Source of the DNA: Anagrus nilaparvatae
Lineage: Eukaryota; Arthropoda; Insecta; Hymenoptera; Mymaridae
Direction of reading: 5' to 3'
DNA: 64,000 bases
NCBI GenBank assembly: GCA_022575985.1
Contig: JAKSXM010000279.1
Span: 1,087,223 to 1,151,222, forward strand
Positions 10,607-21,689 of the stretch are shown here, in pieces. The number at the start of each line of letters is the position of its first letter. Within the stretch, counting starts at the first letter, position 1. The notes beneath the pieces are model-generated. The model did no database searches. It saw only the letters and a list, made by a program, of their open reading frames with translations, and was not told the origin of the DNA. The translations under genes and the position numbers were made by a program.

Positions 10607-11741
10607 ATATGAGCAATTATTTTAAAAGTGCTACTTAATTTGAGCCTGGAATCGTAATTTTTTTTTTTGAGGGCACATCAATATGACCCGTGTTTTCAGT
10701 TAGTTTGAACCTTCAGAAAACCGAAAAAAATCGTGAACAAGAAATCGGCGATAGGTGCCAAAAAGATTTTTTCACTTTTATGTCAAAAACCGTATTTTTC
10801 GTATCTGAGCTACTCCAAATTTTCAAAATAACTTTTTAGGTAAATAAAATTTTAAAAAATAGATAAAAAAATCTGATTGCCAGGAAAAAACCACTCCAGA
10901 AGAAAAAAAAACTTATCTTTTTCCGATGAAATTTAGCCAAGTTATCGTCAATTTAAGATTTTACCCAAATTCGTCCTAAAAACGATTGAAATTTTGTCGA
11001 AAAAAGCCTGTTTCTGAACTTTAAACATGCATTACTCGCTTGATTTTCATCGTAAAATAATAATTTTTTTTTTAAAATCGATTAATTTTTTCCTGGCAAT
11101 TCATTTCTTTAAGAAAAAAATCATTTTTATTGACCGAAATTCTATTTTTAGGTCAAAAGCCTTTGAAAACTGTAAGTAGCAAGATTTACTTAACACAGTT
11201 TTTGACCTAAAAATTGAAATTTGGTCAATAAAAATGATTTTTTTCTTAAAGAAATGAATTGCCAGGAAAAAATTAATCGATTTAAAAAAAAAAATTATTA
11301 TTTTACGATGAAAATCAAAAATTTAAAGTTCAGAAACAGGCTTTTTTCGACAAAATTTCAATCGTTTTTAGGACGAATTTGGGTAAAATCTTAAATTGAC
11401 GATAACTTGGCTAAATTTCATCGTAAAAAGATAAGTTTTTTTTTCTTCTGGAGTGGTTTTTCCCTGGCAATCAGATTTTTTTTATCTATTTTTTAAAATT
11501 TTATTTACCTAAAAAGTTATTTTAAAAATTTGGGGTAGCTCAGATACGAAAAATACGGTTTTTGACATAAAAGTGAAAAAATCTTTTTGGCACCTATCGC
11601 CGATTTCTTGTTCACGATTTTTTTCGGTTTTCTGAAGGTTCAAACTAACTGAAAACACGGGTCATATCGATGTGCCCTCAGAAAAAAAAATTACGATTCC
11701 AGGCTCAAATTAAGTAGCACTTTTAAAATAATTGCTCATAT
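10607..11741. repeat. 1.1 kb near-perfect palindrome
   Basis: The arms (10607-11165 and 11185-11741) are inverted complements with few mismatches, beginning ATATGAGCAATTATTTTAAA and ending with its complement. The loop near 11175 is very short. Non-coding. The low arm divergence suggests recent formation or gene conversion. Confidence 0.88.
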
Positions 11742-11933
11742 CTAGTCTTCATTTGGAAGTAAACATGTTCCATGCATTTAGGTTGTGTTTACACAAACCG
11801 GTTATAAGTTTTTGTATTCAATTTTTAAATTTAAAATTTTTTAATATACAATTAGTCAATTAACTGTAATTTTATTTATTTTACAATATAATATAATTAA
11901 ATAAATTTTATAAAATTTTTTAATAAAATTTAT

Positions 11934-12287
11934 ATGGTTTTAACTTATAAAAACTTTTCTCGAAATCAGTTTACACCCACAAATACAACACATATTGATA
12001 CTTCAAAAATATCAGCTGAAAAGAAATCATTACGTCAACTTGCAATAATGGAATCTAAATTTGGTGGTCAAGGTTTTCAAATATGCAACTGCAAACAAGG
12101 TTGCAAAAATAATAAATGCAAGAACAAGACAAGCGGGCTCAAAAATGTAACTCAAAATTTCACAGTAGCTTATCATGTGCAAATAAATACTATTTTTATA
12201 TTTTTTCAATTCATATTAATTAATTGTTTTTTTTTTTTATTGACATGTAAATTAAAAAATTTATTCAAATGCAAATATTTATTTTGA
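11934..12287 (+). pseudogene. Remnant ORF with CxC-type cysteine motif (Ginger/KRBA2-like)
   Basis: A 117-codon frame inside the TGT...ACA element. Residues 35-65 read RQLAIMESKFGGQGF then CNCKQGCKNNKCKNK. This resembles the GGQGF-x-CxC-x3-C-x3-CxC segment that I associate with KRAB-A-domain-2-like/Ginger integrase proteins, from memory of the family. The expected following Cys/His residues are missing and the frame runs into low-complexity sequence, so it looks like a truncated fragment. No integrase core is present. The frame overlaps the start of the host inverted repeat, so the ATG at 11934 may be fortuitous. The same peptide, with stops, recurs in the second element near 18690-18770. Confidence 0.4.
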
Positions 12288-12653
12288 TTTTTTGTCAAAT
12301 AAAAACATATAATTTATATTATAAGTTAAAACCATATAAATTTTATTTAAAAATTTTATAAAATTTATTTAATTATATTATATTGTAAAATAAATAAAAT
12401 TACAGTTAATTGACTAATTGTATATTAAAAAATTTAAAATTTAAAAATTGAATACAAAAATATGATAGCGGTAAAATAAAAATTTTTTTCAGCTCGCTTG
12501 GATAATGTTAGCTTTATCCAAGCGATACCGGTTAATGTTGAACAAAAAAATAAAAATTGTCGAGAATCGGACTTTAGCCAACACGGCTTGGCTAAAGCTA
12601 GCTTTAACCGGATAGTCTTAGCTTTACCCAGAGATCGGACTCTAACCGTAACA

Positions 12654-13347
12654 TATATAAAAACACGCTTTTTCTGAGAAGCTTAATAAAAAACTAGGAT
12701 ATACAATTTTTCTGTAGCTTCCGTAAAATACCCTGAGAATTTATCGATTTTCCGGCTCCCCGTGTAGGAATTTTCAAAAACTAATGACAGGACTGGATTT
12801 CTGAGGAAATTTTACTATAGTATCTCTTTTTTCATAATTTTTAATCGTTCCCAGAAGGAATGGCGTATAAAAGAAGAATGAGCGGCTGAGGAAAGATGAA
12901 AACGTGTTTTTTTTTCAAAAATTCGCCCTGGGCTTAGTTTTCAATATTAAGGGATAAAATTTGGGGAAATAGTCCATTTTGGATAGGTAATTGGCAAAAA
13001 AACTTTTTAGCCTGTTTCAGCGACCCGACCTGGAAACTTTTGCTGAATTCACTAAGAATCACTCAATAGTAAAAATTAGCAGAAAATATAGAGTTGAAAC
13101 AACTAAACTCTAGTCAAAGTAGTTATAATTATAATTAAATTATGCTCCATAAATTTGTCTCCTAAAGTTCAGAATCAAATTGCATTGCGATATGTATGGA
13201 AATACCTTTTGTAATAAATAAATAAATAATAAATACCTTAAGTCTATGGACGATTGAATATAAAGTCCTTTTTTATTTTTGTTTTACTTACATACTTATT
13301 CTTTCATTTTAAGACAATATTTCTTACATTAATCTAAAATATTTAAT
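12654..13347. other. Non-coding region between transposon and receptor gene
   Basis: Nothing recognised beyond AT-rich text. It is the 3' flank of the minus-strand receptor gene. The minus-strand AATAAA-like signals here are too many to choose between. Confidence 0.45.
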
Positions 13348-15279
13348 TTAATGACTTAATGCTGATTTGCTACAAAGCTCATTAATAGATTTTTTCTGCA
13401 AAAAATTTTTTTTCTTAGCTTTAAAAAGAATATTTTTCGATGAAACTTGATATATTCTATCTGGTCTTTCATGAAACAGTTTTTCTGGACATCGCCTTGT
13501 ATATTTGATTTCTTTCTTAAATTTCTTTAATGAATATTTATGACAAATAAATTCCAAACATAATGACAATAAAGAACAAATTACACCCATCGCCATTAAC
13601 AAAATTAGAATCAAAGGTAGCAGATTTCTTGTATTATTAAACTCAAGTGGATTTAAACTAGCAGAAATTTTATTAGCATGATTGTAATCGAGCTTTATTT
13701 TTGTATCCAAACCTGTTTCGTGAAATCTTAAAAATTTTTTACTGAAAATATTTTTAAACGGTGAATTTTTTTGAAACATTAAAGCAACCGCTTTTTGAGA
13801 AAGTATAAAATCACTAACTTCATATTTTATTCCTTTCAGCGTTATTTTATTTTTTTTCATAAATTTTTCGACATCATCATCTCTCATGAGAAAAATTTTA
13901 TTTTTTGAATTGGGCTCATGTTTTTTAACTTGAATAGCGTTTTCAATCACCTTTTGAGCATCACCAGTTAGAAAAATTTTTGAATATTTTACAAATACAT
14001 TATCATATGCGTGTTCAACTGTAATATTTTTCTTAGATATTATGTCTTTCAAAGATTCCACCACGGGTTTTTCATTAATTTGGAACTTTGAATTTGTTAA
14101 ATTAGAAATAAGATCAGGAATGAAGAATAACGAAACCGATATCAAGATAATAATTATAATTTTTGACCTGAAACATCGTTGCATATGAAAATGGATATTA
14201 ACGTAAATACCAAAAATTAATTTGAAAATATTCAATAAAGACCATTCACGTTTGGTTAATTTTAAAGCTCGAACAGAAATAAAAGTTAAAATTATTGCTC
14301 CGAAAATTGTTAAAAAAAGATATAATATGTTAACTAAAATTTTAATATTTTTCTCTTGCTGAACAGGAACAAGAAAAATATGTGTCATAAAATTAAAAAT
14401 GTAAACATCCCAAACGTTGTTTTTTATTTTCAGAATCGCTTTGTCTATTACGAAATCCAATTTATATTTTGGTATTAATTTAGAAATTAAATCATCAAAT
14501 AATACGGGAATGAAAACTGTTGTAACATTTAAAGATTCTTCAAAATATTTTTGAAAATTCATTAGCCTCACAAAAATATATAAGTTATAATCAGAAGCGT
14601 AATTCTCTCTATAATTTTCGTATAATCTTGGCCATCTTTTAGTGTCAACCCCTACCCTAATTGAATATCCATTAATTTCATCAAATTTATCTGGAAAAAA
14701 TTTTAACACCTCATTTTCATCATAGTTCTTAATCGAAGAAGTCTTGATAAAAGGATTGTGATGAATGATTGTATAATTTTCAAAATTTTGTTGTAATACT
14801 ACGAAATCGATAAAATTCTCTTGATCAGCAATTGAGAAAATTTTTTCAATAAAACTAGGTGAATTTTGATTAACTAAGAGAAAGATTTTAGTAACACTTA
14901 AATAAAATAATGATTGAATAATCATTTGCAAAGCATTTTTGAATTTAAGCAGTATCTTTGCTTTAGGGCCTTTACTAAAGACAATAAAATGTAAGTCCGC
15001 GGATATGTTACGGTGATATTCAATATCCGATGTGAAATTTATCAGTTTTGGAGGATTATTTATATTGATATTGGCAGTCGGTACTTGCTTAATTAATTTT
15101 ATAAAAACAGATTGGTAAGTATGATGATATGTTGTATTTTCGCCAGGAAAGTCTGTGAATAAAGTTACTCTTTTTGGATGTACTTCTTGTAAAATCTTGG
15201 TAACTAAATTTTCAACGGATGCAGAATGTGCTAATATCAATACAAACACAAGTATTAATACTCGATAAAAGGTCTTCAT
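13348..15279 (-). CDS. Divergent ionotropic receptor (chemosensory, iGluR-related)
   Basis: One uninterrupted frame of 643 codons starting at an ATG followed by a signal peptide (hydrophobic residues 5-19, ending near HSAS). A long extracellular region follows. Then come a ligand-binding half S1 (SIRVGVDTKRWPRLYEN), membrane segments at roughly residues 333-357 (LVNILYLFLTIFGAII), 397-415 (IIIILISVSLFFIPDLIS-NLT) and 577-600 (LLPLILILLMAMGVICSLLSL), and a basic cytoplasmic tail. This three-segment layout and the length match insect ionotropic receptors. The canonical glutamate-binding Arg/Thr/Asp set is not evident, as expected for the divergent, often intronless class used in taste or smell. 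It would form ligand-gated cation channels with co-receptors in sensory dendrites. It could be an orphan receptor with another role; the ligand cannot be inferred. Confidence 0.82.
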   Translation of the reverse strand: MKTFYRVLILVFVLILAHSASVENLVTKILQEVHPKRVTLFTDFPGENTTYHHTYQSVFIKLIKQVPTANININNPPKLINFTSDIEYHRNISADLHFIVFSKGPKAKILLKFKNALQMIIQSLFYLSVTKIFLLVNQNSPSFIEKIFSIADQENFIDFVVLQQNFENYTIIHHNPFIKTSSIKNYDENEVLKFFPDKFDEINGYSIRVGVDTKRWPRLYENYRENYASDYNLYIFVRLMNFQKYFEESLNVTTVFIPVLFDDLISKLIPKYKLDFVIDKAILKIKNNVWDVYIFNFMTHIFLVPVQQEKNIKILVNILYLFLTIFGAIILTFISVRALKLTKREWSLLNIFKLIFGIYVNIHFHMQRCFRSKIIIIILISVSLFFIPDLISNLTNSKFQINEKPVVESLKDIISKKNITVEHAYDNVFVKYSKIFLTGDAQKVIENAIQVKKHEPNSKNKIFLMRDDDVEKFMKKNKITLKGIKYEVSDFILSQKAVALMFQKNSPFKNIFSKKFLRFHETGLDTKIKLDYNHANKISASLNPLEFNNTRNLLPLILILLMAMGVICSLLSLCLEFICHKYSLKKFKKEIKYTRRCPEKLFHERPDRIYQVSSKNILFKAKKKNFLQKKSINELCSKSALSH

Positions 15280-15433
15280 TATTCTATCTGTAAATTTAAG
15301 AAAAAGGATTATTTTTAAAATAAAATAGTAGGAATTTTCTCAACAAACGAGGATAAATAAACTTTTGCAAATGTACGTGTGATTATGAGATTATGCTATA
15401 TTGTATTTATGATATTACCCAAAATGAATCTTA
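15280..15433. other. 5' flank of receptor gene
   Basis: Short AT-rich upstream region; no clear promoter motif seen. Confidence 0.3.
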
Positions 15434-15499
15434 CTCCAGTCAAAATACGGGTTTGGTTGTGTTTTCACTGGCGAACATGAGATTTGCTCTACTATAGGT

Positions 15500-15960
15500 T
15501 TTTTGGATCGCTAATCAAGAATTTCGACTTATTTTTCATAAATAATTAAAATTTTACCCCTAAATTGGCTAAAACTATCCCCGAAAAGGGGGTATTTTTG
15601 ATATTTTCGTATTTATAGCATCCAGAATATCCGCATATAAGTTTTTTGGGGTCACTAACCAAGAATTTCGATTTCTTTTTCATAATTAATTAATATTTCA
15701 CTACAAAAAAGGAGTCCAAATTCTTGAATAGTGACCTAAAAAACCTATATGGGCATATCCTGGACGCTTAAAGTGCGAAAATAACAAAAACATCCCTTCA
15801 AGGGGTAGTTTTAGCTATTTTAAGGGTGAAATATTGATTATTTATGAAAAAGAAGTCGAAATTCTTGATCAGCGACCCAATAAACCCGTATAGTGCAAAT
15901 CTGAGCGCTGAAAGTGTGAATATGTAAAAAAGCCCTTTTTAACTCTTTCCTGAGGAATCT
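15500..15960. repeat. ~180-bp repeat family, left block
   Basis: Direct and inverted diverged copies of a unit containing AAATTCTTGATCAGCGACCC, then a C/G-run bracketed segment (CCCCTT...AAGGGG), then GGTGAAATATTGA. The same family forms the tandem block at 56788-57715. Confidence 0.7.
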
Positions 15961-16795
15961 CCCTAAACCGTTCTCTGCGTTTGACTTACATTACTATGCG
16001 TGTATGGAGTAGTAGTTAGTACTACAGCTATGTAGTAACGTTTAAAATTATTTTTATTCATCAAATATAAAAATACTAGCTGCCTCCGGCTCGCTTCGCT
16101 CGCCCCGGCAGCCACCAAGGAGGCTGCGCCCCCCTGGACCCCTGCAGCTTTATTTTTCCAAAAATATGTTGTTTTATGTTACTCTATATTTTGTAAAATA
16201 ACCTTTTTTTACCCGAAGTATTATCTAAAATTTACTGAATCATAAAAATTACGGGCATACGAACCCAGGCTGACAATTAGTGATCAGCAATACAAAGCTT
16301 CGCTACCCTTCCATAGAATCCACAAGCAAATGTTGTTTCCCTCGACTACCCATTCTAAGGTTCTACTTGATAATAGCTGTTCAAGCTTCTTTTAGTTACT
16401 ATATTCAGTTACTACATCAGTGACTGATAAAAATTACAAATATATATAATATATTAGTCCTAAACTTTTATAATTTTCGAAAAATGATTGTAACTTTTGA
16501 CAGATCGAGCCGATTAACTTGAAAATTTAGGTGGATACGTAAAAAATATGCCCGAATCGAATAAAATTCTTTTTGATAGTAAAATTTTTCCTCGTTTTTC
16601 AGTATTTTTATATTTGATGAATAAAAATAATTTTAAACGTTACTACATAGCTGTAGTACTAACTACTACTCCATACACGCATACTAATGTAAGTCAAACG
16701 CAGAGAACGATTTAGGGAGATTCCTCAGGAAAGAGTTAAAAAGGGCTTTTTTACATATTCACACTTTCAGCGCTCAGATTTGCACCATACGGCTC
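15893..16795. repeat. Inverted repeat with ~185-bp arms around a Helitron-like unit
   Basis: Arm 15893-16075 (GTGCAAATCTGAGCGCTGAA onward) is complementary to arm 16612-16795 with few mismatches. The segment between is one ~540-bp Helitron-like unit. The arms include TTTCCTGAGGAATCTCCCTA, also seen near 21670. Confidence 0.8.
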
Positions 16796-18221
16796 GCTTC
16801 GCTCACCTCGGCAACCGCCAAGGGGGCTGTGCCCCCCTGGACCCCTGCAACTTGATTTTTCCAAAGATATGTTGTTTTAGGTTACTCAATATTTTGTATA
16901 ACAACCTTTTTTTACCCGAATTATTATCTAAAATTTACTGAATCATAAAAATTACGGACGTTGGAACCCATGCGGATAATTAGTGATCAGAGATACAAAG
17001 CTTGATTACCCTTCCCTAGGATCCGCAAGTGGCAGTTGCTTCCCTCAACTAACAATTCTAGGATTCTCCCTGATAATACCTGTACAAGTTTCTTTTAGTT
17101 ACTCTATTGAGCTACTAAATTAGTAACCGGTAAGAATTACAAATATATATAATATATTAGTCCTAAACTTTTATAATTTTCGAAAAATGATTGTAACTTT
17201 TGACAGTTCGAGCCGATTAACTTGAATATTTAGGTGGATACGTAAAAAATATGCCCGATTTGAATAAAATTCTTTTTGATAGTAAAATTTTTCCTCGGTT
17301 TTCAGTTTTTTTTGTTTTTTTTCAAAATTTGATGAAAAATTTTTTTTTGAAAATTTAGTTTTTTCAACATAAAAAATTTTTGTCGTTATCAATCGAAATA
17401 AAACCTAGCCTATGTTTTGACCCGTAATTTTTGCCGTCTTTTGCCGTAAACCCCACGTCTGTAGCTTTTATCGTGTTCTCGTTTATCGCGTTCGGACACA
17501 CACACACACACATAATTAAAGATTTATATATATACTAGCTGCCTCCGGCTCGCTTCGCTCGCCCCGGCAGCCACCATGGGGGCTGCGCCCCCCTGGACCC
17601 CTGCGACTTTATTTTTCCAAAAATATGTTACTCAATATTTTGTAAAATAACCCTGTTTTTACCCGAAGTATTATCTAAAATTTACTGGATCATAAAAATT
17701 ACGGACATACGAACCCAGACTAATAATTAGTGATCAGCAATACAAAGCTTTGCTACCCTTCCATAGGATCCACAGCAGTCGTTGTCTCCCTCGACTATCC
17801 ATTCTAGGGTTCTGCTTGATGATAAAAGCTGTTCAAGTTTCTTTTAGTTACTATATTCAGTTACTACATCAGTGACTGATAAAAATTAGAAATATATATG
17901 TTACGGGTAGAGTCCGATCTCTGGATAGTCCTAGGTCTATCCGGATAAACCTAGGACTATCCAAGCGGAGTTGGATAAAGTCCGATTCTTGATTTTTTTC
18001 ATCTTTTTTGTTCAACTTTATCCGGCACCGCTTGGATAGTCCTAGGATTATCCAAGAGGCTTGGATAAAGCCCGATTCGTAAAAAATGTAAAAAAAAAAA
18101 AAAAAAATTATTTCACCATATTATTTTTTTATTTTATTTGTCATAATTTTATAATCAAATAATTTTTTGATTTAGTCAAATTAAATAATTCTATAAATAA
18201 ATTTATACTATTTACGCTATA

Positions 18222-18631
18222 CAGTGGAACCTCCCATAACCGGATCAATTAAAATCACTAGTAGTCCGGATATTAGAATTATCCGGATACGGGAGCAACT
18301 TCAATTTTTTAATAAATGATTAGGATAAAAAGATTTATTTTAACAAGAAGATTTTTTTTTCTTTAAAATTTTTCTCTTTATTTATCTAAGCAAACTGTAA
18401 ATATTTTAATCTTTTTTTACAATCAAAAATATAAAAAACATAATTTATTTATCCATATTTATTTATATTCTCCTTGGTGTTGTCATCTTAAAGTTTCAAA
18501 TTGAAATAAACTATTTTAAAATGTACAAATTTTCATAAATTTAAAATTAAAAAAAAAAAAAAAAACCTGAACACCGATCCGGATATGGGAGGGTCCGGTT
18601 ACGGGATGTCCGGTTATGGGAGGTTCCACTG
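18222..18631. mobile_element. 410-bp pogo/Tigger-like MITE
   Basis: The tips CAGTGGAACCTCCCATAACC and the matching complement are flanked by TA (18220-18221, 18632-18633). CAGT-GAACCTC tips with a TA duplication are characteristic of the pogo branch of Tc1/mariner. A poly-T/A tract and no ORF lie inside. Confidence 0.88.
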
Positions 18632-18687
18632 TATAAATTAATTGTTTATATTTGAGCCTATGAACGTGACAACTGAAAATATTTGTA

Positions 18688-18772
18688 AAAACTTGCAATA
18701 GTGGCATCTAAATTTGGTGGTCAAGGCTTTTCAAATATGTAACTGCAAATAAAGTTGCAAAACTTAAATAAT
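18688..18772 (+). pseudogene. Decayed copy of the Cys-motif ORF
   Basis: Reads LAIVASKFGGQGFSNM then a stop; shifted by one base it continues CNCK-stop-SCK. It matches the motif of 11934-12287 with a frameshift and stops. It supports common descent of the two TGT...ACA elements. Confidence 0.6.
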
Positions 18773-20534
18773 TTTTTTTTTTTGTTCACATTTTTTACGA
18801 ATCAAACTTTATCCAAGCCTCTTGGATAATCCTAGGACTATCCAAGCGGTACCGGATAAAGTTGAACAGAAAAGATGAAAAAATTCAAGAATCGGACTTT
18901 ATCCAACTCTGCTTGGATAGTCCTAGGTTTATCCGGATAGACCTAGGACTATCCAGAGATCGGACTCTACCCGTAACATATATAATATTAGTCCTAAACT
19001 TTTATAATTTTCGAAAAATTATTGTATCTTTTGACAGATCGAACCGACCGCCTTGAAAATTTAGGTGGATACGTAAAAAATATACCCGAATCGAATGAAA
19101 TTCTTTTTGATAGTAAAATTTTTCCTCGGTTTTTTGTTTTTTTGGTTTTTTTTTTAAATTTGATAACAATTTTTTTCTTGAAAATTAAGTTTTTTCAACA
19201 TAAAAAATTTTTGTCGTTAATCAATGTCGTTTATCAATCGAAACGAAACCTAGCCTATGTTTTGACCCGTAATTTTTGCCGTCTTTTGCCGTAAACCCCG
19301 CATCTCTAACTTATATTGCGTTCAAGTTTACCCATTTCGGACAAACATACAAAATTAAAGATTTATATATATACTAGCTGCCTTCGGCTCGCTTCGCTCG
19401 CCCCGGCTCCCACCAAGTCAGCAATACAGAGCTTCGCTACCCTTCCATAGGATCCACAAGCAGTCGTTGTTTCCCTCGACTATCCATTCTAGGGTTCTGC
19501 TTGATGATAATAGCTGTTCAAGTATCTTTTAGTTACTATATTCAGTTACTACATCAGTGACTGATAAAAATTAGAAATATATATAGGATTAGTCTAAACT
19601 TTTATAATTTTCGAAAAATTATTGTATCTTTTGACAGATCGAACCGATCACCTTGAAAATTTAGGTGGATACGTAAAAAATATACCCAAATCGAATGAAA
19701 TTCTTTTTGATAGTAAAATTTTTCCTCGGTTTTTTGTTTTTTTGGTTTTTTTTAAAAATTTGACAAAAATTTTTTTCTTGAAAATTCAGTTTTTTTGACA
19801 TAAAATTTTTTTGTCGTTATCAATCGAAATAAAACCTAGCCTATGTTTTGACCCGTATTTTTTGCCGTCTTTTGCCGTAAACCCTATGTCTGTAGCTTTT
19901 ATAGTTTTCTAGTTTATCGCGTTCGGACAAACATAATTAAAGATTTATATATATATATAGGAAAGATGGGATAGGATAGGATATAATAGGATATAATATT
20001 AGTCCTAAAATTTTATAATTTACGATAAATTATTGTATCTTTTGACAGATCGAACCGATCGCCTTGAAAATTTAGGTGGATATGTTAAAAATATAAACAA
20101 ATCGAATGAAATTCTTTTTGATAGTAAAATTTTTCGTCAGTTTTTTATTTTTTTGGTTTTTTTTTAAAATTTGATAAAAATTTTTTTCTTGAAAATTCAG
20201 TTTTTTCACCATAAAAAATTTTTGTCATTATCAATCGAAACGAAACCAAGCCTATGTTTTGACCCGTAATTTTTGCCATCTTTTGCCGTAAACCCCGCGT
20301 CTCTAACTTATATCGTTTTCTAGTTTATCCATTTCGGACAAACAAACAAACAAACATACAAAATTAAAGATTTATATATATACTAGCTGCCTCCGGCTCG
20401 CTTCGCTCGCCCCGGCAGCCACCATGGGGGCTGCGCCCCCCTGGACCCCTGCGACTTTATTTTTCCAAAAATATGTTTTTTTATGTTACTCAATATTTTG
20501 TAAAATAACCCTGTTTTTACCCGAAGTATTATCT

Positions 20535-20605
20535 AAAATTAGATAAAATAAAATTTCATAGAGCTATGAAAAAAAAATAAAATTTCATAGAGCTATGAAA
20601 AATAT
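20535..20605. repeat. ~30-bp tandem duplication
   Basis: AAAATTTCATAGAGCTATGA occurs twice in direct succession inside a Helitron-like unit. The motif is partly palindromic (CATAGAGCTATG). Confidence 0.8.
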
Positions 20606-21689
20606 TTTTGATTTTCGGTTAAGGTAGGGGATCGAATTGGATTTTTCAAAATCTCAAAATTTTAAAAAATTTTTTTTCCAATTCTTTATACCTTGAAAAA
20701 TTCCCTCCTAAAATATTTAGGCAAAATTCTGCTTTATAGCGATGCTAGCTGCGCCCCCCTGGGCCCCTGCGACTATATTTTTCCAAAAATATGTTGTTTT
20801 ATGTTACTCAATATTTTGTAAAATAACCCTGTTTTTACCCGAAGTATTATGTAAAATTTACTGGATCATAAAAATCGGCTCTCGACTATCCATTCTAGGG
20901 TTCTGCTTGATGATAAAAGCTGTTCAAGTTTCTTTTAGTTACTATATTCAGTTACTACATCAGTGACTGATAAAAATTAGAAATATATATAATATTAGTC
21001 CTAAACTTTTATAATTTTCGAAAAATTATTGTATCTTTTGACAGATCGAACCGATCGCCTTGAAAATTTAGGTGGATACGTAAAAAATATACCCGAATCT
21101 AATGAAATTCTTTTTGATAGTAAAATTTTTCCTCGGTTTTTTGTTTTTTTGGTTTTTTTTTTTAATTTTATAAAAATTTTTTTCCTGAAAATTCAGTTTT
21201 TTCAACATAAAAAATTTTTGTCGTTATCAATCGAAACGAAACCTAGCCTATGTTTTGACCCGTAATTTTTGCCGTCTTTTGCCGTAAACCCCGCATCTCT
21301 AACTTATATTGCGTTCAAGTTTACCCATTTCGGACAAACATACAAAATTAAAGATTTATATATATACTAGCTGCCTTCGGCTCGCTTCGCTCGCCCCGGC
21401 AGCCACCAAGTCAGCAATACAGAGCTTCGCTACCCGTAATCTTTTGCCGTAAACCCCGTATCTCTAACTTTAATCGCGTTTTAGTTTACCTATTTCGGAC
21501 AAACATACAAAATTAAAGATTTATATATATATAGGATAGGATAGGATAGGATTAGTTATATACAAATGAATTATCAAGTATTTTATTTTAAATAAATTAA
21601 TATATTAAATAAATAAAGTAAAATAAACTGCGTAAAGCGTGTATCACGTGACTTGTGGTGGAAGCAATTCCTCAGGAAAGAGTTAAGGG

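Larger units (their letters stand above)
10181..11807. mobile_element. Insertion inside the Ginger-like element
   Basis: The right arm of the host element (12430-12480) reads continuously where the left arm is broken between about 10180 and 11808. The inserted DNA has 15-bp inverted tips CATGGAACATGTTTA (10183-10197 and 11760-11774). It contains G-run tandem repeats and a 1.1 kb palindrome. The exact edges and the target duplication are unclear. Confidence 0.65.
9913..12653. mobile_element. 2.7 kb TGT...ACA DNA transposon, Ginger-like, with a nested insert
   Basis: The element starts TGTTACGGTTAGAG and ends with the inverted complement CTCTAACCGTAACA. TATA is duplicated on both sides (9909-9912 and 12654-12657). 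The inverted repeats run at least 270 bases, then continue past a large insertion (10181-11807) to meet around 11951 and 12319. The ends are packed with short hairpins built on GCTAAAGCTA and GGATAAAG. Between them lies an ORF with a Cys-rich motif (11934-12287). TGT...ACA tips, a 4-bp duplication and that motif together suggest the Ginger/KRBA2-type integrase group; this is inference. A related element lies at 17899-18978. Confidence 0.75.
17899..18978. mobile_element. 1.1 kb TGT...ACA element, second Ginger-like copy
   Basis: The tips TGTTACGGGTAGAGTCCGAT and the exact inverted complement are flanked by TATA on both sides (17895-17898, 18979-18982). It interrupts a Helitron-like unit. The ends share the framework of the 9913-12653 element (AGTCCGATCTCTGG, TTGTTCAAC, TGGATAAAGCCCGATTCGTA), but the hairpin stems inside are different: they use AGTCCTAGG where the first element uses AAGCTA. 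Internal sequence holds a decayed copy of the cysteine-motif ORF and a pogo-like MITE. Confidence 0.82.
16076..21560. repeat. Head-to-tail array of ~1 kb Helitron-like units
   Basis: Units begin CTAGCTGCCTCCGGCTCGCT (16076, 17535, 19374, 20383, 21367; a truncated start at 16790). They run through a GC-rich stem GCTGCC...GGCAGC and CCCCCCTGGACCCCTGC to a common tail ending AAATTAAAGATTTATATATA, after which the next unit starts. Read on the minus strand each unit ends hairpin + CTAG followed by T, as Helitron 3' ends do (CTRR, inserted before T). Several units are internally deleted, one lacks its head (about 19960-20382), and GGATA or TA microsatellites sit at junctions. The repeat family is certain; the Helitron label is inference. 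Confidence 0.6.

Noticed and set aside
19022..21265. Two matching 78-90 codon frames in the Helitron-like units
   Set aside because: The similarity is due to the repeat itself; the peptides are hydrophobic low-complexity text with no family resemblance, and other units break the frame.
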